43,165 nt of DNA, from positions 1 to 43,165 of the forward strand of contig JACGCK010000318.1 of NCBI GenBank assembly GCA_014925825.1, written 5' to 3'. Each line of letters opens with the position of its first letter. Positions within the stretch are counted from its first letter, which is position 1. The stretch comes from Pholiota molesta. Taxonomy: Eukaryota; Basidiomycota; Agaricomycetes; Agaricales; Strophariaceae. A program made the translations under genes and the position numbers. Under the pieces are notes generated by a model. That model saw only the letters and a program-made list of their open reading frames with translations. It did no database searches and was not told the DNA's origin. Of this stretch, positions 34,053-43,165 are shown piece by piece.

Positions 34053-34345
34053 ATGAACAAATCAAATTGCTCGTGCGAACATGGAGGCAGCGAACACTCT
34101 TTGCACCCCTGCAGCTGTCCTAACGATCGGCCGTCTACCCACCCTATGCACCACTACAAAGACGCATTTCACCATGTTTGGTGCTACGTTTGCAAAAAAT
34201 ATTGCGAGAAGTGTAGCCAGGATTCGAACTCATCGGGGAGTGTCGAGTTGAATTTGCCAGATTTCCGAGGAAAATCGTGAGTTTTATCTGATTCTTCTCA
34301 TTCTGATCATTGCCCTGACCCATTTGTTCCAACAGTAAACTTTGA
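34053..34345 (+). CDS. small Cys/His-rich protein with splice-dependent SKL terminus, 77 aa
   Basis: Not recognised. Exon 1 is 34053-34276, exon 2 34336-34345. The 59-nt intron has a perfect GTGAGT donor, a CTGAC branch-like word about 20 nt before the acceptor, and CAACAG. Splicing changes the ending from GKS-stop to GKSKL-stop, making the consensus PTS1 SKL. The protein has eight Cys (CSC, CSC and CYVCKKYCEKC) and many His (HPMHHYKDAFHHVWC), so zinc or copper binding is likely. There is no signal peptide. ATG 34053 is preferred to an upstream in-frame ATG (33876) because a TATA box lies between them. Convergent with a thiolase that also carries a PTS1. A metal-binding peroxisomal protein is my inference. 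Confidence 0.65.
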
Positions 34346-35139
34346 AGTTTGAAGACACCCTGATTCATTTCATTCATCCACACTCCGCTTTCTGTGGATC
34401 GATCGGGGCTCGGTACTGGTACCCACATATAGCCTATTATCCTACCAGTTTCAGGGAAACCTAGCGCAAGGACTGCACGGTTTGACCTGATAACGAAATA
34501 TGCGACGAAGACCCGAACATATGCTTTTTATCTATGTATATACATACCATAAACGTCCAGATTAGTACATATGCGCTCATATTGCCCTTTCTGTAATACG
34601 ATGTATGATTGGCCTATAAGTATAGCACCTAATTGTCGAGAGTCAAATACTGGCATTGTTATATAAATTGAATAAGTATGTGTGCGGGACATTCAAGTAT
34701 AGTTGCAGTCGTTCGAGGCTTTCCCACCAGCATCGGCGGAAATGTCTTTCCATAATCTTTCTTGACACCGTTCCGAAAACAAAATTGCCAAAAGGCCTTA
34801 CTTACTCACCGTACCCACACTCACTCACCACAGCATCTACTTGGGTTGTCCTTTGCGGTGAAATTTTTTCTTCTGCGCGGATCAGGCTGTACCTGAGATT
34901 GGGTTCTGCGACATTGATCAATCAGCGAAAATGCGACGAAGCTCAAGCTTCAGTGGATTCATGCAGGCGATTCCCTCCCCGAGCGAGGTCAACATAGTTA
35001 TACAACGCATTGCCGCGAAAGGCATACTAAGCTTTCGAATCTTCCGGTACACGCGAGAGTTACATGCTCAGATACGATAAGTCATAAGTGATATACCTGT
35101 TCACATGGAGAAAGGCTTCTCCTTTAATAAACGGTCCCC
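34346..35139. other. spacer between the convergent Cys/His-rich gene and the thiolase
   Basis: 3' flanks; a + strand open frame at 34656-34997 has no motif and unlikely composition. Nothing else seen. Confidence 0.45.
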
Positions 35140-37112
35140 TCAGAGTTTGGCGTGCCGAAGGACAAATTCAGAGGCGCTCTTCGATTTGACCTTGTTGACG
35201 TCGTCCAGGGTTATCGGACGACATTCGTGGGCATGATTATAGCCGAGTCTGAATGCGAAAAGTCAGCGAGGTGATTGCAGAGGCACGGTCGTTATCACTC
35301 GCCTTGTACGTCCATCGATGCCCCCTGGTTTGAAGAATTCCGGTCGTCGGAGCAGAGAAACGACAACTGCTCCTCCAAGGCCCACGTTGTGGACAAGACC
35401 AAGCTTTCCACGCTTGTCAGGAATGTTGAATAGCCCCGGGGCTTGCATGGGGCCCGCCCAGTTTCGTAGTTGCACTGCGATACACAACCATTCGTAAGCC
35501 ACACAAATAGGAATTTTTTGATCTGGTGATCAACGTACTCATTATATAAAAATGCATCCCGAGCCCAGTAGCTCCAAGAGGATGGCCCTTGGCTTCCAGT
35601 CCACCGCTCGGATTGACGACGTACTTGCCACCATACTGACGACGCGACAACGATACGATGCGTGAATTTAATAAGAACTAGGATCGAATCTAGGAACGCA
35701 CGGTATTGTCACCACGTTCCACGAGTTTATGAGCTTCGTCTACAGCGCACAGACCCAAAGCGGGATATGTGATAAGCTATATCAGGGCTGTCATCATGCT
35801 GATACCATTCAAAGTGCAGGATGAAGTCATACCTCATTGGCCGCGAAGCAATCATGGAGTTCAACGACACCGACCTGATCCCGGCCCTCGCCTTCAGAAA
35901 ACCCGGCATCTTTGAACGCGCGATCGGCGGCGTTCTTGGACATTTCATAACCCACTACGTCCATTGCGCTACGGCCCTCGAAAGTGGAAACGCCGTCAGT
36001 AGCTAGCACGTTCGCCACAATTTCAATGGCTTGATTCTCAAGGCCGTGAGCGTGTACGAAATCCTCAGAAGCAATGATACAAGCCGCAGCACCGTCCTTC
36101 GAAGTTGATGAGTCCGTTGCACCTTTGATTACAGTAATTAAGGATTACGATTACTCACTGAGGTTGGACTGCACATGAACTTGGTCAAGTTTTTGGTGAT
36201 TTTGGGCGCCGCCAGGACCTTCTCAACACTCCATCCGTCTCTAAATTGTGAATAAGGGTTGTTCAACGAATGCTTGTGGTTCTTAGAAGCTTCATTTCAT
36301 TTAGTATTAGAAAAATATTTGCACAACAAACCAGTATACATACCGATTTTCGCGAGATGTTCGACATTACCACCATACTTGTCGAAATATTCTTGACCAC
36401 CGTTGTCAAACAAGCGGGGGGCATTAGGCCCGTGATTCTGACCCAATTCTATCTCAAGCTCTTCCGAACGCTGCGAGAAAAGGCCTATAGGCGAAGGTCG
36501 ATCTGGGAAGTTGGTTCCAAGACTGCCCGGTTTCATGCGTTCGAAGCCCAAAGCAAGACCGCATTCAATTTGGCCGTACTTGACGGCGTTATTCACTTGA
36601 TAGAGAGCCGTAGACCCGGTCGAGCAATTGTTGTTTACGTTAACAATAGGAATGTGCGTCAGACCGAGGTTGTACAATGCGCGCTGTGGGTTGGAATAGC
36701 CCTCAGCTTTCAAAGCTTGTTGAGCATCTTGGCGATGCATACCTGACCACTTGTTGAATCGCCGTAGCAATATCCTACAGCTGCGGTTTCAATCTGGTCA
36801 TATGTAATACCTGTATCAGATAGAGAAGCCATTGGTCAGTGGAAGAAGCCTCGCGATAGTCCCGATAGGAGTACGGACCAGCATCGAGGAGTGCCTTTGT
36901 GGCAGCTTCAAGGCCCATCTAACCGTGCTCTTTAGAATCCTGCCCACAATCTATGAATAGTTTACACACATCCTCGGTAGTACGAGTAGCCCTTGGCTAT
37001 ATGGATGAATCAGGACGCTTCTTGGGGGATTTCTAACTAGAGAGAATGGTGTGCTAACCTTGATGAACGCAGTGCAGCCACCGCCGATGAGGAAAGTTCG
37101 TCGTGCTGGCAT
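35140..37112 (-). CDS. SCPx-like thiolase (3-ketoacyl-CoA thiolase family), PTS1, 458 aa
   Basis: A peroxisomal beta-ketothiolase of the sterol-carrier-protein-x type, cleaving (branched) 3-ketoacyl-CoAs in beta-oxidation. It has no fused SCP2 domain. Eleven exons: 37112-37059, 36996-36970, 36918-36879, 36810-36743, 36683-36344, 36289-36159, 36096-35833, 35776-35702, 35635-35539, 35474-35303 and 35248-35140; phases agree throughout. Catalytic residues: Cys about 83 in [13 protein letters not shown], His about 301 in [11 protein letters not shown], and His about 351 in [26 protein letters not shown] and MCSPTSDGAAA are typical SCPx blocks. The last three residues, AKL, form a PTS1. The final intron (35249-35302) is GC-AG (AAG|GCGAGT); it alone gives the [17 protein letters not shown] ending. 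No defects. Confidence 0.92.
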
Positions 37113-37512
37113 GATTGCTTGTGATGGTTACCGAGGGGAATAGGTTACAAGTATAAGAAGAATGGATTGTGGGGAAGCAACTAGAGAAATCATGGGTTTA
37201 TAAATGATGTTGGCGTCTGAGTGGGCAGATGACTTTTTGGCCCAAGCATGTTTATACGAAAGCATCAACATTCGGCTTTTGTATTGCCGGTACTTACGTA
37301 CGCCAGAGTAATAGGCTGGTAACAGGTTGGCTGCTCTGAGGCCGTAGCGACGTTCAAAAAAAAACTTCTTTAAGCTGAAGGGTAGTGCAGAGCAAGTCGA
37401 AAAATGTTGTATTACATTGGTAGGTGAGCTATCAGAAACTGAAACTGTAAGTAATTTTGGATGCAGAGCGCAACATGACAGAGGATTTTTTCTATGAAGA
37501 AATGGAGCGCGT
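37113..37512. other. thiolase promoter and 3' flank of RPA49
   Basis: No gene seen; includes an A9-type run at about 37357. Confidence 0.45.
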
Positions 37513-39201
37513 CTACTTCTTCCTTAGTCTGGGCTTGGGGAATTCTACAGGCGCAGAAAGGACTGCCCGCTTCTCATCAGCAGAGCTATCGGACTGGCCT
37601 AGTCTTGCGCGTTCACGTTCGCCGAGCTTCGTGATTTTGCAGCCTATAAATCGTTTTAGTAGTGACAAATTACGAAAAGTATCATATGCCATACCAAGTG
37701 ACTTGAAGAGCTGATTAATTCTGCAGGTGCATTGTTTAGTTCGCAAGTAAATATTAGAAAGGATGAATGTGCTTACTCAGTCACAGCCATGCTCAGGTCA
37801 TGCGCAACGATGGTGGTGTTAGTAGCGTATTCATCCAACTTGAGACACAGAGCGAAAATATGTGTCAAGAGACTCGTTTTAGTTGCAGATGTAGGTTGAA
37901 ATCTGGAGAATCTTAGTATCAGAGAGGGATTTAACAAGGAAAACAGTAAGAGATTTACGTCGAAGAACCCCTCGCCGTCTCTGTAAAGCGAGCTAGAAGA
38001 CTGTCGACGACAATAGTGGGTACGGCACTGAGTCGTTCATAAAGTTTGTCTTTTTCGAGATTTCTTGCAAAGCATGCTTGTCGGAAAGCAAGCATCGCCG
38101 AAATGTAAAGCAGAATTTTGCTGAGCGATGTCCTGTCAATGCAAGCCTTCACAAGATTGCATTCTTGAATACGTACAAATTCTTTTTCTTTGACTTTCCA
38201 GTCGATTCCGCAATAGCTTTGAGGTGATCATTGACCCATGTAGACTTTCGGTATGGCAACATAGCGATCCTCTCTCTATCGTTCTGGGCAGCATCAAACG
38301 AACTGATAGAAAGGGCTTTCCACTCTGCTTCGGGAATGATGTCATGAAGAGGATAGACTTCTGCAGGATCCGTTGCGGTCAGAGAGAAAGGGGGGATGAG
38401 CCTGTTCTTGTCTGATGCCTCTTTAGCTGCTTCTACAATCGTCAAGAAAATATTTAGCACCATCCATGCGAAGAGGGGTGAAGTTTTTCTGCGAACCTGG
38501 AGTCATTAATCCTTCAGCACCTTTGTCGATGGAATCCATCACGTAGCTCATGACACCTTCCATAGCATTGACATCGATGCGGTTGCGCTCTTGGGCACGA
38601 ATGTTTGCCTTTTGCTTTTTGGTTCCGAAGGTCTCGCCGAGCGTGGTCTTTGCTTCTAGGTATTGGAGTTTCGAGGGAGCAGCAGAAGGAGGGATAGATT
38701 TCAGAGCTTTGACCGTCTGGCCCAATATATGAGGAGTTTTCGTGGTAGGCAACATAGATATGGTCCCCGTTCGAGTATTGCGAACGGCGATAATATATCT
38801 AAAAGAGCTTAAATATTGAATCTATATAAATTCAAACGGTTGGTGCTCACCGACAGCCTGCCTCTGCCACCTTCCTAGTCTCATCGTTGGAGACGAGCTC
38901 AATACTAGGCGTCTCTCCCACCACCAGTAGGTCTGTTTCGCCTTCTTCGACCTTATCCTTCGATTTTGACTTTTTCCGAGAATAACATTTGAAGGACGTT
39001 GAAGCAGGGGGTTGGATCGCTGGATAGCTAACTGATACAATGGAGGACGTATAAGGCCCAACGAACGCGTTGACTAACAACAAGAAGCGCACCGAGAAGT
39101 GGCCCTACTTTGCCGGTTTCAGCTGTGGAAAGTTCAAAATGCGCTTCCGCCGCAGTTTCTTCACGTTTTCTCTTTTTGGAGGCGGACTTGGCCGTCGACA
39201 T
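37513..39201 (-). CDS. RPA49: RNA polymerase I subunit A49 (RPA49), 434 aa
   Basis: A49 forms a TFIIF/TFIIE-like heterodimer with A34.5 on RNA polymerase I in the nucleolus and aids rRNA gene initiation and elongation. Eight exons: 39201-39093, 39031-38851, 38798-38497, 38432-38177, 38132-37959, 37902-37777, 37720-37695 and 37643-37513, all phases matching. The lysine-rich start (SASKKRKREE) leads to the dimerisation domain ending in TLGETFGTKKQKANIRAQER, the family's best signature. The winged-helix part follows: DPAEVYPLHDIIPEAEW, AMLPYRKSTWVNDHL, and LPTI-like ERLSAVPTIVVDSLLARFT. Exon 7 is only 26 nt. Length is near that of yeast RPA49 (about 415 aa). Transcribed divergently from SET2 across a 374-bp gap. 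Confidence 0.92.
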
Positions 39202-39575
39202 ATCTATACGTTGTACTCAGACTATCGATGGCGGCGCGTGATTCGGGAGTATGGAGGTGTTTGCGAGAGAAAGACGGGATGGCTGGAATGGAACGGAGAT
39301 GGGAGTTGAAGACAACAGGTTGGAGCGCTTTTTTACTATTACACTGTTTGTTGCTTGAACCACTACATGCGCGGATGTGCTGCTAGGGCATCTTCCTCAT
39401 AGCTGTCCTCTATTACCCAGTCGATAATACTAACTTCTGCTAGGGCACAGAGTGACACTGCGGTGGGCACCGTTTTTACGTTGTCAGTGTTCCTGTCTCA
39501 ATTGCTGGGAACACAGACAAAGCCCTCCGACCCAACCACCTCAAATAATAGCTCAGCCATTGCGTATCGACGGCA
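39202..39575. promoter_or_regulatory. divergent RPA49 / SET2 promoter region
   Basis: 374 bp between the two ATGs, so both promoters must lie here. Two CTAGGGCA-type words occur (39383, 39443). No TATA box is clear. Confidence 0.5.
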
Positions 39576-42500
39576 ATGGCGGACGTATATCCGACGCTGA
39601 GGCAAGGGCGAAGTCAGAGTTCGTCCCTTAAAGCCAACCGAAGTAACAAAAGCGCTGCTGATCTGTCGGCACCACCCATGGCCAAAGAAGAGTGCTTGAC
39701 TGCAACTCCTTCGTTTTCTCTCTCGGTCACGACAACAACGACAATGGACCTCAATATAAAGTCAGAACCGGATCTCAAGCTCGAAGACGATGCTTCTCCC
39801 TCGCAGTCCCCGACACTCGTGGCCGACATTGCTGCCCAAAATTTCAAGAGGTCCCGCTCCCCCAACACTCCGCTGACCACCACAGATGGCACCAAGTCCA
39901 AATCTTCCACTCCATCCCTCCCAGCACCAGCGAAGGGCTCACGGAAAGCTGCTCGTGCCGCTGTGCAGCTCATTGGTGACCTTCCCATTGCCCGAGAGGA
40001 GGCTGTGAGAACGTTCACTGAGATTTATGACAACAATTATCAGTACAAGACCCTGGGTCTTTCCAGGGAGGTTCTTGAAAGTATGACGTGCGATTGCACC
40101 TATGAGCATGGTTCGTCCTCCATTTTCCTCGCAAATTGTAGTCTTTTGCGTAGATAGCGACTCGGTCGACTTGTTCATGGGCCGTTATGCTGTGCTGTGC
40201 TCTGCAGATTTGTCTTACGTGTCCTTGCAGGTGTTGATAGTCAGGACAAAGCATGCGGGCCATATTCCGACTGCATCAACAGGCTAACTCAGGTCGAATG
40301 TCTCGAAGACGACTGTCGGTGTCGGTCATATTGCCAAAATCGAAGGTAAGAGGTGGAAATTTCTTGCACGGCTAGAAAATCTGAGATTTTCCCTTCTTAG
40401 GTTCCAACGAAAAGAGTATGCTAATATTGAGATTGTTCTTACCGAAAAGAAAGGATATGGTTTACGCGCTGAAGAGGATTTGGCCAAGTAAGCAACAGTA
40501 GGACTTGGCTCATCGGCAATGCTTACCTTTTGTGCAGAGACACTTTCATTTACGAGTACGTCGGCGACGTGGTCAATCCTATTTCTTTCAAGAAACGTAT
40601 GCGGGATTACGCGGAAGATGGCATAAGACACTTTTACTTCATGATGCTACAAAAGGACGAGGTGCGTCTCAACTAGTCTGCTTAGCCTACAATTCTCACC
40701 TCATCCATCCAGTTCATCGATGCGACAAAGTCTGGTGGAATTGGGCGCTTTGCTAACCACAGCTGTAGTCCCAATTGCTATGTTGCCAAATGGACCATTG
40801 GTAATCACGTTCGGATGGGGATTTTCGCCAAACGAGATATCCAGAAACATGAGGAGCTGACATTCAATTACAATGTCGACCGCTATGGGTTCGTGTCTTC
40901 TTATTCTGCCACCTATCTGTATGCGCTATCTAACGTTTTTCTGCAGCCACCAAGCACAGGAATGTTTCTGTGGAGAGCCTATGTGTGTTGGATATATCGG
41001 CGGCAAGACTCAGACCGATATCGCGACGATGGATGATCTCTATCTTGACGCACTCGGAATCACCGATGAAGATGATCTCATGGAGCTTAAAGGCACCAAG
41101 AAGAAGAAGGGCAAGAAGATCGACGATCCGGACTTTATGGTTAGCCTCCTCCGCCTCTCTTTATGTCAATTAATAACGTATGGGCTTCAGCCAACTATGA
41201 AAGCCGTTATGGAGAAAGAAGTGCCTAAAGTTGTACAGGCCATTCGGCAGACCACGAGTCGCAAAGTCCTCTCCAAATTGCTTACTAGGATCAAGGTGCG
41301 TTGTAAGCTTCATTTGTTGTCAGAAATCTCATCCACCACTGCGCCCGTATCAGATTACGGAAGATCAAGCGGCTCTGCGTCAAATAATGCGATTGCGTGG
41401 ATATAGCTTAATGACGAATGTGCTGCAAGATTATGCCACCGACATGGAATTGATTACTTTGGTCAGTTCTTTTTCAAATCATTCTACCAGATCGCACATT
41501 GCTGATAGCCCATTAGGCTCTCGACTGTATGCAATCATGGCCTCTTTTGAATCGAAACAAGGTCCAGGATTCCAAAGTCCATCTTCCTGTTGAAGCTTGC
41601 ACCAAACTTGACCATGAAAGCGTGAAAAACAAAGCTCAAGCCGTGGGTTTCTTCCATATAAGAATAGCAGGATAAAAGAATTGATCACAATGATTTTAGT
41701 TATTGGATCATTGGGCGTCCCTTCCCGTTTATAATCGAATACCGAAGAGGGTCATTCAGGTATGCCCTCCAAAGCAACCATCGGAAATCCATGGCTTACG
41801 TTTAGCTCAGCCGATGGAAATGTTGCCCATCGTCGTCGATCCTCGCCCCTTTGTATACCCAGTAGAGCCTGAAGAGCCCCCGCGACAGAAGCGACGAAAA
41901 TTCGTTTTCGCCGAGACAAGGCCTCCTATTGTCCACAATGAGCCATTACCTCGAGAACCAGAACCATATCAAGAGACCGTGCAGTATAACAAACGGATGC
42001 AAGAGATTCGAGAAAAAATGGCCCAGGATGTATCTGTGAAAGCTATCATTGCTCAGGCTGCCGCCGCCGCCCAAGCCCAAGAGGCTGCTGCAATGGCTGC
42101 TGCTGCTGAGGCTCAAGCGAAAGCTGAAGCTGCCGCTGAAAAAGCAGAGCGAAAGAAAGAGCGAGCACAGAAAAAGACCCATACCACGCCCGAGGACAAG
42201 GAGGCTCTTAAAGAGAAGAGGCTGATGAAGCTAGTAGGAGCTGTAGTCGTCAAGTGTATGTCGAAACACTCTAAGACGTTTGATCGCGAGTCATTTAAGA
42301 AGCACGCGAAAGAGGTGAGAATGTTCTACGTCTTTCAATTGTGAATTGAATATAACACTCGTGACAGCTCACAGAAATCATATCCGAAAAAGAGAAAAAA
42401 TCTTCAAGTTACCGCGATGGAAAGTTGGATAGTCTCTCGGAGGAGAAACAGATCAAGATCAAGAAGTTCGCTAAGGAGTACATCGCGAAAGTGGTTCGAA

Positions 42501-42661
42501 AGATTGAGAAGTCTAAGCGGCCACATGGTTCATCGACGTCAATGTCAGCTTCCACATCACATAACACACCGTCCACTTCAATGGATACACCAAACTCGAA
42601 CGATGGAATCGACGGCCAAATGCTGGAGAGTACAATGTCGGTCGAGGAGGCGATGGGATGA
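39576..42661 (+). CDS. SET2: SET2 histone H3-K36 methyltransferase, 825 aa
   Basis: Methylates H3K36 co-transcriptionally, bound to phosphorylated RNA polymerase II CTD. Eleven exons: 39576-40110, 40231-40345, 40401-40487, 40538-40661, 40713-40888, 40947-41139, 41191-41295, 41354-41461, 41517-41642, 41700-42314 and 42368-42661. Order: disordered N-terminus; AWS Cys set (CDCTYEHG ... [15 protein letters not shown], about 170-216); SET domain with [23 protein letters not shown] (about 299-309) and FNYNVDRYG; post-[17 protein letters not shown]; a long helical/Ala-rich coil; and an SRI domain ([18 protein letters not shown] through [12 protein letters not shown], about 700-775). A 51-nt in-frame stretch at 41760-41810 has splice signals and may be an optional intron. 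The stop at 42659 follows GGG; one more G would extend the frame 67 codons to 42861 ([12 protein letters not shown], Pro/Asp-rich). Confidence 0.93.
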
Positions 42662-43165
42662 ATTCTGATAGCGAGGACGAGGGAGGCGACGACATGCAGG
42701 CAGACTCTAACACGTCCCCAGCAGGCTCGAGCAGTATGCCTCCGCCTCAGTTGCCCTCGCTGTTCAAATCCCATGAGACTGATCAGGATATTCCGATGGA
42801 TATGGACGTCGACTCTTTCCCTTCCGATCTGCGTCCTCGACCTCCAATGGATATTCACTAATTTTTCGCCACACTCTACAACCTGTACTTTAATTCTAAT
42901 AATTTAAACAAGCCACGGACAATGTTGCTTTATTGTTATCCATGTTGTCGATACCCTCTTTTGGTTAAATGTTGTGATAATCTTGGGTCAGAAGGTTGGT
43001 GTATTGGATATGGATGTGGAAATAGCAGAAATGAAAGCTTGGTACAGATGCGAAGAGCAACGATAACAGCAATGTACAATGTACAATGAGCTTGTAATTA
43101 TGTAGTCTGAATGGGCGGAATGATGTATACAATACTATACTTTAAATATGATAAATGGTTTTTAG
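42662..43165. other. 3' flank of SET2 and right window edge
   Basis: 42662-42861 is open in the frame that would extend SET2 (see the frameshift finding). Beyond that, AT-rich DNA with a directly repeated GTACAAT at about 43072-43087 and no gene. Confidence 0.5.

Noticed and set aside
34656..34997. 113-aa + strand frame
   Set aside because: Random-looking composition, no promoter or motif; lies between 3' ends.
1..43165. tRNA, rRNA or CRISPR features
   Set aside because: I saw no B-box/T-loop context, rRNA block or regularly spaced repeat; a tRNA could still be missed by eye.

Overview
The window looks like nuclear DNA of a mushroom-forming basidiomycete (Agaricomycetes). Genes are intron-dense, with short introns of about 49-75 nt. 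Several proteins resemble families known to me mainly from agaricomycetes: paired HRD-type kinase-like proteins, and a DUF6589-type protein beside a RecQ-like helicase. All gene models below were joined by hand from reading frames and splice signals; no database search was possible.

Layout. 1-7 kb: the 3' end of LSM7, a HRI1-family gene with a 1-nt frame break, a four-exon FAD-dependent oxidoreductase, a small coiled-coil protein and a small Ser-rich protein. 7-9.3 kb: no intact gene, but an old direct duplication (about 7721-8304 and 8373-9066) that includes a possible methyltransferase relic. 9.3-16.2 kb: an orphan protein, two tandem paralogous kinase-like genes with matching exon structure, and a divergent calmodulin-like gene containing 7-, 12- and 11-nt exons. 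16.5-23.1 kb: a full-length ABCC-type transporter in about 33 exons.

24.0-29.8 kb: the most interesting locus. A 5.7-kb element is flanked by a 9-bp direct repeat (GGATTCACC), carries inverted terminal sequences, and encodes two convergent genes 38 bp apart. One is a RecQ-like SF2 helicase. The other is a 1047-residue DUF6589-like protein with candidate D/D/E residues. I read this as a two-gene DNA transposon that has kept intact frames.

29.8-34 kb is gene-poor. It is followed by a small Cys/His-rich gene whose last intron, when spliced, creates a C-terminal SKL peroxisomal signal. Next come an SCPx-like thiolase that itself ends in AKL, then the RNA polymerase I subunit A49 gene. That gene is divergent from SET2 (H3K36 methyltransferase with AWS-SET-post-SET and SRI domains), which fills the rest of the window.

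Three single-base frame breaks (HRI1, the ABC transporter, SET2) each look like one missing G in the coding strand, which suggests assembly error or recent mutation. Three GC-AG introns occur in three different genes.
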